The notes under the pieces: model-generated
The model's database searches: none
The model's input: the letters and a program-made list of their open reading frames with translations, nothing else
Told to the model about the DNA's origin: nothing
Made by a program: the position numbers and the translations under genes
Shown here: one piece after another, positions 12,801 through 26,200 of the stretch
Position numbering within the stretch: the first letter of the stretch is position 1
How the letters are laid out: each line of letters opens with the position of its first letter
DNA from: Azorinus chamasolen
Lineage: Eukaryota > Mollusca > Bivalvia > Cardiida > Solecurtidae
Assembly (NCBI GenBank): GCA_963576725.1
Contig: OY755247.1
Span: forward strand, 19,440,957-19,504,956
Direction of reading: 5' to 3'
DNA length: 64,000 nucleotides

Positions 12801-13946
12801 ATGTGACGCGATAACTCAAACAGTACTTCACATATTGGTTTCATATTAAGGGCATATGCTTAGTATCATCAGAGGAAGATGCCTATAGTTTTTGGGTTGA
12901 ATCGGATCACTATGTCTAGAGTTATCTGCCCTTGATTAAAGGGCCCTCTCTGACTGGGTCAGTTTTCTAGTTTCTTCTGGTAATGTGTTAGCTGGAGCTT
13001 TTAACAGTCAAAAGGAGCCATGATGTAATTAACCCTTTACTCCATAAATACGCCTTTGTATGCCTTTGCAAACAGAGTAGACCCAGATCAGACGGCTCCT
13101 ATAGGAGTCATCTGATCAGGGCCTGCTCTGTTTGCTTATGATATTATATAGATATAATTCTGCTGTATCTGCCATGGACAAAAAATTCTGTGTCCATGTT
13201 CAATTAAACAAATTAATCTAAATTGATATTCATGGCGTCATTATTTCTTACATGAATATTCATGGAGGATAGGGTTAAATAATACAAAACCTGACTAAGT
13301 GACCACAATGTATGGGGGTGATTGTGATACAAAATCTAATTTATTATGTAATAACTATATTTATATATATATAAATATTTAAACTGAGTTGTGAATTGTA
13401 ATTTTGAGTAGCAGATAAATCTTCATAGATAGATGATTGTAATGAAGAATTTCCATAGCTAGTTTTTCTGGAAATATAACAATTTTCTTAACCCTTTCCC
13501 TCATATAAATGTGTTTTCACGCATTTGCAAACAGAGTAGACCCAGATCAGACGGCTCTTAGAGGAGCCGTCTGATCAGGGTCTGCTCTGTTTGCTAGAGG
13601 AATTTGAATAGTTCTGTTTCTTGGCTTTCTAAAATGGCTACAATGTTCCACCTTCAAGGTTTCATTGTAACTATTTTGTTCATGAATATTCAGTGGGTAT
13701 TGAAATTTGAAATAAACATAGTACAGGGAAAGGGTTAAGGCTATGTATAGACTACTCACTGGGCTACCAGTATATAGTTGACTGTCCCTTTACATTATAA
13801 AGATGCATATGTATGCATTTGCTTTATTACTTTTTACATTAATATTCATTAAATAGAGGTCTATACATTTGTATGTTGTCACTGACCTTTGGTTCCCACA
13901 ATGTTTATCATCATCATCATCCATCATCATCCTGGTAATAATCATC

Positions 13947-14016
<70 letters not shown>

Positions 14017-14252
14017 GCAGCATCATCATCATCAAAAAGCTGCATGTAAGAGTGGTAATTTTTAAATCTATGATCAATATTGTTTTATGTTTTCTGTGCC
14101 AAAGCTTACCATAAACTTCATGTACATGTACTTCTTATCGGAATTTCAATGGAGCTTTTCATAGGCAATTCTAATGATCAAGAGTTAGAGATAAGAATTA
14201 ATAAATTAATAACATATTTGCATAGAAGATACACTTCTTACCTTCAGCCCTG

Positions 14253-14290
<38 letters not shown>

Positions 14291-17200
14291 CTATTGTCAT
14301 TATTGTTAGCATGCATGTGTTACCTTTTTATGATTAGTAACAATACATTAGAGCCATAGCTCAGTATCATCATCAACAAAGAAACAATCATCACTATTGT
14401 CATCATTATTAGCTTGCTTTAGCTCTTTGTGATTAGAAACATTATATCAGAGTCATAACTCTGCATCTTCATCAGTAGTAAAATCATCATTATTAGCTCT
14501 GAAAGCTCTTTGTGATTAGTAAGATTATATTAAATCAGAGCTACAGATAAAGGTGTGTATCCAAATACTGAAATAATCATTTCTCCACCAAACCCTACAT
14601 TGTTACCACTCTTAATTTTACGCATTTATACCTCTGTTAGAGCCAATACTTTGCATCATCATTATTAATAAAATGATCATCACTATTGTCATCATTATTT
14701 GCTTGTTTTAGCTCTTCGTGATTAGTAACGTTATATGGTAGTCATAACTTTTGATCATCATCATTAATAAAATCATCATCACTATTGTCATCATTATTAG
14801 GATTCTTTAGCTCTTTGTGATTAGTAACATTATATCAGTCACAACTTTGCATTATCATCATTAATAATATAATCATCACTTTTGTCATCATTATTAGCAT
14901 TGTTTAGCTTTTCATGATTATACCAGTCAAAGATAAGGGGTGATCTCTTTTCTCCACCAAACCCTATGTTGTGACCCCACTTTAGAATAAGGTTTAGTTC
15001 TCTGCAAGATTATCCTAAAGAATGGTCTCATCATAGGTGGAGAAATAAAGGAACTACTCTTGATTAAAGGTTTCATTCTCATTGAGGTGATCCTAAAGAG
15101 TGGTCACAACATAGGGTTTGGTGGAGAAATAAAGGAGCTTTTCTTGGTCACAACATAGGGTTTGGTGGAGAAATAAAGGAGCTTTTCTTGGTCACAATGT
15201 AGGGTTTGGTGGAGAAATAAAGCTTTTCTTGGTCACAACATAGGGTTTAGTGGAGAAATAAAGGAGTTTTTCTTGGTCACAACATAGGGTTTGGTGGAGA
15301 AATAAAGGAGCTATTTTTTTATGAAAAGTTTCATTCTCTTCGAGACAATCCTAAAGAGTGGTTACAACATAGAAAGTATTCTTCATAAAAGGTTTCATTC
15401 TCTTTGAGACGATCCTAAAAAGTGGTCACAACATAGGGTTTGGTGGAGAAATAAAGGAGTTATTCTTGATAAAAGGTTTCATGCTCTTCGAGACGATCCT
15501 TATTAGGGGTCACAATATAGGGTTTGATGGAGAAACAAAGGCACTTTTCTTGATGAAAGGTTTGGTGGAGAAACAATGGAACCTATCTTGATGAAAGGTT
15601 TCATTCTCATCGAGAAGACCGTAAAGAGTGGTCATAACATAGGGTTTGATGGAGAAATAGAGGAACTTTTCTTGATTAAAAGGTTTCATGTATGCATCTC
15701 TATTATACTTATCTTCATTGTCTTCAACATTGTTTAAAAAAATTGTCCCTAACCCATTCCTTCATAGGCTATTTTTAGATCCAATCTCTTGAATAAATCT
15801 ACCGAAAAGGAGCATTACCTAGAGAAAAGGAAAAATTCAGAATGTTGTAGTTTTGAAACCATTGTGATAAATAGAGCATTTGCTCCTAAGGAGCAAATGC
15901 TCTATTTATCACAATGGTTTCAAAAAGTGACTTTTACAAAGGCGTAGAAAGGCGTATTTATGCAGGAAAAGGGTAAAAGTCTGTGCATGCTAGAGGTAAA
16001 TTTCTGATAACCTATTTAACCCTTTACTCCATAAATAGACCTTTCTACACCTTTGCAAACAGAGTAGACCCAGATCAGATGGCTCCTGTTGGAGCCATCT
16101 GATCAGGGTCTGCTCTGTTTGCTTATGATATAATACAGATATTCTTCTTCAGTTTCCATCATGGTAAAAAAAATCCTGTGTCTAAGTCCTTTCCCTGTTG
16201 CATATTCATGTAAGAAATAATGACATCATGAATATTTATTAGCTGAAGTTTTATAATGACATAATTATGTACACAGTATTGTTTGGTATTGGTAGAAACT
16301 GTAGAACCAGATCTATATTGTGGTGTGCGGTGGTCTAGTGGTAACTCGTTTGACTGCCGGTCTGGAGGTCCGGAGTTCAAATCCCGGTCCCTCCCGGAAG
16401 TTTCAGAGACGCTTTTCAGTGTCTCCCACCAGCACCTCCTCTACACCCAGGGGTTAAAATGGGTACCTGTGAGGGTCACTAGCCCGGGTACTGCGGCTGC
16501 ATGATTGCGCCATAAGTTAGCAGTGCTCAATAGTGTAGGCCAATGACTCAATGACCAGGGGAGTAAATGTACAGTCGACTGAGCGGTCATTGGGACTGGA
16601 AATAGACTATTACTAAGTAATTTACTTTTATATTATTCCTTAACCTTTAGCCTGCTGAGCAAATTTTTTTTACGGAATTTTTCACCTACTATATTTCCAA
16701 AATTCAACTATAATAAAAATTTCTACCAAACCGCAATCAGGGTGTCAAACAGTTTGGATCATCATGAGACGCTGAGTTACTCGGCATCTCATCTGGATCC
16801 AAATTGTTTGCATAGGTATTCACTCATCCGCCCATAGCAGGTTAAAGGTTAAGCAAACAGAGCAGACTCTGATTAGACTGCCCCTACAGGAGCCATCTGA
16901 TCTTGGTCTATTCTGTTTACAAAAGCGTAAAAAAGAGTGCGTATGAGGGAAAGGCTTAAAATATAAATGCAGTCAATCTCAGTGTTACTCAGCATCTCAT
17001 CTGGATCCAGGCTGTTTGCATAGATAATCACACATTTGCATGAGAGCATGCAAAGAGTTAACTCTTTGCTCGCTAAGTAAATTTCTCGTCTGCAACAATT
17101 GTCATCTGCTTACATTCTAAAACTAAATTTCTCTCATTTCTTCGAATCTTGGACCCAAACTGTTTGTATAGATAATCACAGTTTCGCCGCTAGCGTGCAA

Positions 17201-20200
17201 AGAGTTAATACCGCAATATCTTGCTAATCCAGGCTACATAGACGAAAGCTTTACTTGATAGAGATAATTTTGTATGCCATTGTTAACAGAGTAGACCCAG
17301 ATCAGATGGCTCCTGTAGGATCAGGGTCTGCTTTGTTTCCTCATGGATTTATGTAGATCTGATTGTACAGCTCATGCTATACCAAAATTCCTTTGTTTGT
17401 ATGCCATTGTAAAAATTCAGCTAATAAATATTCATGATGTCATGATACTCTTGTTTGTAAAGGCATCAAAAGGTATCTCTATCAGTTAACCCTTTCACCC
17501 TATTTTTAGACCCAACCTCTTTGAATTAATCTACCAGAAACGAGCATTAACTAGAGAAAAGGAAAATGTAAGAATTGTGTATTATTGAAACCACTGTGAT
17601 AAATAGAGCTTTTGCTCCTATGGAGCAAATGCTCTATTTATCACAATGGTTTCAAGAAGTGACTATTACAGAGGCGTAGAAAGGAGTATTTATGGAGGAA
17701 AGGGTTAAAGGGTTAACCCTTACAATGCAGGAACTGAGTTAACCCTTTCCCTGTTCTATGTTTATTTGATATTTCATGGACAAAATAGTTATAATGAAAT
17801 ATGGAAGGTGGAACATTGTAGCCATTTTAGAAATTAAAGAAACAGATCTACCGGTATTAAATGTCATTTGCAAACAGAGCAGACCCTGATCAGATGTTTA
17901 TATGAGGGAAAGGGTTAAATAGCATTTGTAAATAGTGTTGATCCAGATGGTCAAATGTTAAATCTGGAAGGGTCCATTTTAAAACTCAGCATTGTTAGGG
18001 TTAAGATAACATATCCAGAAATCAGATTCCGCACCTTTTTCTTATGCCAAACCTTTTTCTTATACACAAATCTTGTATATGTTGAACTCCTAGTACAGCA
18101 ATGGGAGGATCACAGATGAACAACCTTGATGTGAAGATATACTGTAAAGAAGGGATTTTTTTCTACAACCATTTTTACTAGAGTTATGCGATTTTAAAAG
18201 TTTCTTCACTGTATATACTGAAAAGTGCTTGATTTTGCTAGAGGGCATCTGTGTCCTATGGATTGACACAATTTTCTAGTTCATTTTCAAATTCACTACA
18301 TTTCATCAAAATAAATGTGAATGTTTTTCTTTTTCTTCTCTTTTTTGGGGATATGTTTTTGAAAAAGAAAATTCCACTTTGAAATCTGAAGTAAATGAAA
18401 ATCTAAAGACATGAATTTTTTTGGCAGCGCAAAGAAATAACTTTTTTCAACGCAAGAAATTTAGCTTAATGTTTATTACCCTCTTTTCCTAATATGGGAA
18501 AAATGATTTATTTCTAAATTTGTTGAAAAATTTTTTTTTTCTTTACCCTTAGCCTGTGGAATAAATGGAAGGTTTGGTGCAAAACAAGTGTAACTCCTTC
18601 ACAAAGTGAATGAGTTACACTAGTTTGCACCAAGCCCTCGAAGTTACTTTTGATTCATTTGATTCGTTTAAGGAACTGTTGATCAAGTGTCAAACAGCTT
18701 GACATCTCATCTGGATCCAAGCTGTTTGCAAATGCCAGTCACATCATGCTTGGCAGACAAAGAGCTAAAACATTTGAAATATTAAGACATTTATAGCTCT
18801 TCAGTTTGATTGAAAAATAACAAGATTAAGTCATCAAAAAAACATGTAATTAACTTTAACTTTATTAATGTTACAACTGCGGTTTGCAATAATTGTAGGC
18901 CCATGCAGTGTAATGGAAGGAGCTCCTTGATCAGGGGCTTCATGGATTGATATTTGTTTTACTTCCCATATTTTTCAACCCATATTCAGAGGTCAGATAA
19001 GATAATTTAAACATTTTCAACAATAGCCCCTTTATTTCTCCAACACAGTATAGGGTTTGGTGAAGAAAGGACGATTTTAGTATTTGCGTATGCACCTTTT
19101 TCTGTAGGTATGCCCATATTGTAATATATACCAGTATTTTGTTGCAACTATTATGGTGAAACCTCTTTTCTCACCTGTCAGATCATGCTCCAGTACAAAT
19201 CAGTTTTTACTTCATCTCATTTCTATGAACATATGTTTGGTATGCACAATGCACATGGATAGAGTTGTTGTTGGTATATTTGTGCCTGGTGTGTTCACAC
19301 AAGCAGTGTCATTGCATTTGCGTGCACATTAGTGATGTGTCATCATTAAATGATGTGATGAAAGTCGGGGAAAGGTTTTGAAGGGGGTGGGGTTAAAATG
19401 GCAATTAACTCTTTACTCTCTCTATACATACACATTTTTTATGACTTTGCAGAGTGGACCCAGAACAGCTGCTACAGGAGCTGTCTGTTTAGGATATGCT
19501 CTGTTTGTTCATGAAACAATATAGATGTGATTCTAGGCTTTCTTCCATTGCCAAAAATTCTCTTGTTCTTGTCAATATCAAATTTCATTTAGTTAATATT
19601 CATAAAGTAATTATTTCTTACATAAATATTCATGGAGTAAAAGTGGTTAAAAATATAGGAATGTATTTCATGCTCTAGTTTAAAATGGTTAACCCTTTAC
19701 TCCATTAATATGCCTTTCTATACGCCTTTGCAAGCAGGGTATACCCAGATCAGAGTCTGTTCTGTTTGCTTATGAAAATAATATAGATCCAGTTCTACAG
19801 CTCCTACTATAGCCAAACTTTCCCTCGCTCGTAGGCCATTATCAAATTTCAGCTAATTAATGTTCATGAAGTCATTATTTCTTACATAATTACTCATGGA
19901 GTAAAGGGTTAAGAATATGAGGAAGTATTTCATGCTCTAGTTTAAAATGGTTAGCCTTTTACTTCATGACTATTCATGTGAATATTAACTCTTTCCCTGT
20001 TCTGTATTTAGGCCAATTTTCAGTACCTACTGAATATTCATTAGCAAATTAGTTAAAAAGAAATATGGAAGGTGGAACATTGTAGCCATTTTAGAAAGTA
20101 AAGAAACACATCTATCACATTCTATTAGCAAACAGAGTTTACCCTGATCAGATGGCTCCTGTAGGAGCCATCTGATCTGGGTCTACTCTGTTTGCAAATG

Positions 20201-23200
20201 CGTGAAAACACTTTTATATGAGGGAAAGGGTTAATTAGATTAATTGTTATGACAGAACATTGGATATAGGAAATTTTGCCACAGCAGAAACATCTGGAGC
20301 CATCTGATCTGAGTCTACATGTACTCTGTTTGCAAAGGCGTAGAAAGGCGTATGTATGGAGTAACAGGTTAATGAAAACACTGTATGCCATATATCCATG
20401 GAATGGGGAAAATGGGTGTACTGACATTTGAAAACGGTGTAGCCAGAGATCAGAGGGTTCCTAAAGCATTTGTGTTTTTCATATTAATGCATTAGCAAAT
20501 TTAAGGAGTTTAGTTAATTAACTTTTTAAAATGTTGGTTAACTGCCACAAATTGCTGTCTTTAAAATGTGTCATCTACTTAAGGTTTATTCATCTTTTGA
20601 TTTTTAAAATGTCATCTCAGCATGTGTCATCTTAACTTTAGTTTTCTTCATCTTTTGATTTTTAACCCTTCGCTTGCTATTCGCGTCAATATACATACCT
20701 GTAAATAGTGAAGACCCAGATGAGACAGCTCCTGCAGGAGCTGTCTCATCAGGGTCTGCACTATTTACAAGTTGATTGTGCAACCAGTACACTCCACATC
20801 AGTGATTGCACAGCGAAATACTTGTACACAATGAAGATATATGTAATTATACAACAGGGCATGGGTAAAAAAGGAGAAATGTATTTTAAAAATTCAGCAA
20901 GCGAAGGGTTAAAACATCATCACAGCAGCAAACAGTTAGAATTCTGATGAGATGATGAGATATTTTGGCATCTCATTTTGATCTTGACCATTTTCAAAGG
21001 TTGTCACAGATTAACCATTAGCAGCCAAACAGCTAACTGATATTTTCTCATCATTATCTTGCAGTTCCGATGCCAATTATCCGAGAGCCAACAGACTTTA
21101 TTCCAAACTCGGCTGACACCTCTATGATTGCAAGCCGTGAACAAACTCGGACCAGCTTTCCCAAAACTGACACAGATCCAGATATTGACACTGCACCGAC
21201 TGACGTAACCAACAAGCGCCCGAAGGTTGTGTCGGTATTCTGCAGACAACATATGGGACAGATGGCTACAGCTCCATACAGCATTAAGCCCCAACAACTG
21301 GTGTGTACAAAATTATTCAGAAAAACCTGTTTAAACCATTACCTGTTCAAAAGTCACATAAGAAATAATGACATCATGAATAGTTATTAGTTGAATTTTT
21401 ATAATATACAGTGAACCCTCATTATACCGGCATTCATCACAATGGCACCCTCGTTATACAGGCAGTATGCATTGAAACAAAATTACCGTTAAGTCTTTGA
21501 AACAACCACTGAATAAATAGCTGCAATGCCAATAAGACAGGTGATTGCTTTGGGATTATAAACAGTATTGACTCAGTTCAGCCATTATTTATGAACTCTG
21601 TATCTGATGAAGTCTGCAATATTTGTCCCTGGCAACATGACTGTCAAATAAATCTGAGTCTTAAATGCATGTGATAGCTAATTGCAGGATGAAATTATGC
21701 AGAAAACTCATACAGGAGCTTTCTGCATTACTTTCATCCTGCATTAAGCAACCACCCGCTTCTTAACCCATTCCCTTATATTTAGGCCTTTTGATGTCTG
21801 AAGTCACTTTTTAAAACCATTGCAATAAATAGAGCATTTGCTCCATAGGAGCAAATGCTCAATTTATCACAATGGTTTCAAAATTAAGCAATTCTAAAAA
21901 TTTCCTTTGCTCTAGTTGAATGCTCCTTTTCAGTAGATTTATTCCAAGATGTTTGGTTAAAAATAGCCTATGAGGGAATGAGTTAAAGATATACATGTTT
22001 ATTCATAAAGTGATCGCTTTTTACTGTAGTTGCAAACTAGAAATGTTTATTGGTACCAGAATTTGGATTAATTTGACACCCTTGTGTTATTATGTACAGT
22101 GTTATGCACAGTGCTAGATTGTTTTGTCCAATTTCAGGTGATCCCAGCCAAAGGTTTTGCTAGTGTATCAGTCAGTTTCACACCCCACCCGACGCATGAA
22201 GTGACGGAAGATACTGACTGTGTTGGGTTCATTTTGGGTTATATGAGTCTTGATACTGACAAGGCCAGAGGGGATGACAGCACAGTTTCACGGCTACAGG
22301 CATACCTGACATCACAAATACGGCTAGACATGACAGCTCACCTCAAGCCTGCTTTGTAAGTCAATATTACTGTTAACCCTTCTCTTGCTGAATTTTAAAA
22401 TACATTTCTCCTTCTTTACCCATGCCCTGTTGTATAATTACATATATCTTCACAGTGTAACCGTATTTCGCTGTTCAATCACTGCAGTGGTGTGCACTGG
22501 TTGCACAATCAACTTGTAAATAGTGCAGACCCTGATGAGACAGCTCCTGCAGGAGCTGTCTCATCTGGGTCTTCACTATTTACAGGTAGGTATATTGACG
22601 CGAATAGCAAGCGAAGCGTTAATAGTTAATGATTCCAGTAAATATAAATATTCAAATTATAAAAATTCAGTTAATCAGTATTCATGATGTTATTATTTCT
22701 TACATGAATATTCATGGAGTAATGGGTTAAAATTTGCATAGCAACCTACATAGAATGTTGCTGCATTTGCAAATTTAAGGAATACATTTGTACTTACAGC
22801 AGTATTTAAACTTACAGCTTTGAGTCTGATCTCTCAAATTTAGACACAAAATGTTAGTTATTATTGTCCCTGGTCAAAGTCAGGTTTAGCACAAGATATG
22901 CACTGGAAAACTGTTTTCGGAAATCACCTTGGGTTTTGTTTCATTTTGACAGACTGACAATTGAATGTGAGGATGAGGAGGGAATGAGATACAGGTCCGC
23001 CATGAGCAGCCTGCTGAGGGAAGAAGGACAGGTATGTAGATACCATGATGACAGAGCTCCATATAAGATGCATTAAATTCAAACATTTTCAAGAATAACT
23101 CCTTTATTTCTACACCAAACCCTTTACTGTGACCACTCTTTAGAATCATCTCTAAAGAGTGGTCACAGTATAGGGTTTGGTGGAGAAATGACGATTTTAG

Positions 23201-26200
23201 TAATTGGGTACACACCCATATCTGAAGTTCTAATGATTACCTTTAACCCTTTCCCTGTTCTATATTTAGTCCAAATATCAATACCTACTGAATATTCATG
23301 GCTAAAGAGTTATAATGAAAGATGGAAGGTTGACTATTGTAGCCATGTTAGAAAGTAAAGGAACAGATCTATCAACTTCCATAGCAAACAGAGCAGACCC
23401 TGATCAGACGGCTCCTATAGGAGCCGTCTGATCTGGGTCTCCTCTGTTTGCAGATGCGTGAAAACACGTTTATATGAGGGAAAGGGTTAATATTCAAACA
23501 CCCAATGCCCATGCTCTACTCAGTGGTTTGTAAGGCTAAATAAGTCAATTTGCTGTCATTTTGATCGTGTTACATAGTTTTACATGAAAATGGTTGGAAA
23601 ACATATAATGAAGACCTTGATCAACTGCTTCTTCAGGATCAGTCTCACTGTCTGATCTTGGTCTGGACTATTTGTATAAGATTTCTTGTTCCAGTGTTTA
23701 GGGTAATTACAATCAGCATTATACAATTGACTTTTTTGCCATTTGCCTGGGTCATGGGAATAAAGGTCTTCAACATCGATACCCCATGTAGTGAAGTTGC
23801 TCGGGGTATATAGTTTTTGACCCATCCATCCATCCATTAGTCCATCAACCCATCTGTCGGTCAATCTGTGTTTCATCATACGTTGTTGCTCATCTAGCAC
23901 TTTCCTGGAATAAAGCTTGGATGAGTTCGATTTTCAGAGGAATATGTCATGTGGAACCATTTTTTTTCTCTGACATTATGGCGGCATGGGGGCATGTGAG
24001 CTTGCTCACTAAAGTTCTCTAATTGCATTCAGGGAATATCCTGGCAAAATGCCAAGTCCTAGAAATTATCTGTTGGTATTTGGTTTATTAAATCCAGCAG
24101 TTATTGTTGATTAACCCTGTACTCAATGAATATTCATATAAGAAAAAATGACATCATGAATATTAACAGAAAAACAAACCCTTGTCAAGTAAAGGATTGA
24201 CCCTGAACTATTTGTGGATGAAATAATGATGTCATCAATATTAATTAGATTAATTTACTGTAATAGCATATGAACACAGGCATTTTTGGCCATGGCAGAA
24301 ACAATAGAATCATATTACATCATAAGCAAACAGAGCAGATCCAGATCAGAGGCTCCTATAGGAGCTGTCTGATCTGGGTCTACTTTATTCGCAAAGGCAT
24401 AGAAAGGCAAATTTATGGAGTAAAAGGTTAACCCATTCCCTCATATTGACGCCTTTTGATGCCGCTGTAAAAGTCACTTTTTGAAACCATTGTGATAAAT
24501 AGTCTTTGCATTTGCTCCATTATCACAATGGTTTCAAAACTAAACAATTCTTTAGTGAATTTAAATTTTCAATAGATTTATTAAAAAAAACTGGGTTTAA
24601 AAATAGCCTATGAGGTAATGGGCTAAAAGGTAAACATCTAACATCTGCACATGTACTTTAATTTGACTCACCTTTTCTTTTACAGCTGTTGGCTGAGAGC
24701 CTGAAGGTGTCCAGTGTCATGCTGTCTAATCTGACCTTGACACCATTGACCTTCAGACTGGTTACCAAGAAACCATTCATGCTGGTGGACCTCAATCCAC
24801 AAAGCACCAGAGAGGGAAATACTCGGTCCCAGTCTACTGAGATGCACTCCTTGAAACCCAGACATAATCTCATTGTAAGTACGTTGTAGTTGATGGTCTT
24901 GATTTTAAATGTCATTTAACCCTTTACTCCATAAATACGCCTTTCTATGCCTTTGCAGAGTCTGCTCATGATATAATATAGATATGATTCTATAGTATTT
25001 GCCATGGCCAAAAATTCCTATGTCCCCATCTGCTCTTTTGATGTCAAATAAATTTCAGCTGATAATAACGTTATTGTCAAGTAAAGTTTCAAACAGGAGT
25101 GGGTTTCTTTACAAAGTATATTCAGAGAGGTTCAAACAGTTTGGATTCTGATTGAAACCATCATGCTGAATCAATAGTGTTTGCAATCTTTATCATGGAT
25201 TAGTGCATGGTGGTGAAAGTGTTAATAATGGTTTATATAATTGTAGGTGAAGGTAGCTTTCCAGACAACGGCAGGATTGTTATCTGAAATTGCTGATGAA
25301 TATATGGACAGCGAAACAGAGGTGGGGGAGACTGGCCGTAAGATTGAGATCAAAGACAGTCTTGTCGTTGAGTTCAACAATGGTGGGCAACAGGTCAGTG
25401 ATTGGCAAGGGATGTTGTATGTAAAGAGATCTCATAGAGCATTCTCTCATCAGCTGTTTTTAGATCCTACCTCTTCAAATAAATCTACTGAAAAGGAGCA
25501 TTTACTAGAGAAAAGGACAATTTCAGAATTGTGTACTTTTGAAACCATTGTCATAAATAGAGATTTGCTCATATGGAGCAAATGCTCTGCTTATTACAAT
25601 GGTTTCAAAAAGTGACTTTTATAGAGGCGTCAATATGTGGGAATGGGAGGCATGTTTGCCAAGATTTCAACTGCAAGGGTGATATAATTACAACTTATTA
25701 ACAATGTTGAGTAACATAACGAATGAGGCATCAGTTTAACCCTTTACTTCATAAATAAACCTTTCCATGCCTTTACAAACAGAGTAAACACAGATCAGTT
25801 GCTTCCTGTAGGAGCCATCTGATCAGGGTCTACTTTGTTTGCTTATGATGGTATAATATAGATTTGATTCTACAGTTCCTGCCATGGTCAAAAATTCATG
25901 TGTCAATGTGCTATTACAATAATTAATCTAATTGGTATGTAGGAGTATGTTGGCATGCTAAACTTAATCTATTTCCTCATACAATAGAATCTGTCTTATG
26001 CGGCCATTCATTTATTGGACATAGGAATGTTAAAAAGCAAGTGGTTGCTTAATGCATGGCAAAAGTAATGCAGAAAGCTCCTATAAGACTTTTGACCCAC
26101 ATTAACCCCCTTCCTCCATAAATACCCCTTTCTCCGCCTCTGTAATAACCACTTCTTGAAACCATTGTGATAAATAGAGCATTTGCTCCTATAGGAGCAA

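Larger units (their letters stand above)
16183..16959. mobile_element. TTAA-a/b MITE hosting a SINE and a TTAA-d MITE
   Basis: Left part 16183-16319 ends agatctatatt, resumes after the SINE as attcc, then after the TTAA-d as gcaaacagagcagactctg with its palindrome (gcccctacaggagcc). Right end gagggaaaggcttaa. Confidence 0.78.

Noticed and set aside
13790..14114. Open frames of poly-Met and poly-Ile
   Set aside because: They are translations of the ATC microsatellite on the two strands.
16331..16400. Functional tRNA gene
   Set aside because: A and B boxes are present, but the acceptor stem does not close and a 220-bp body plus target duplication follow, as in a SINE.
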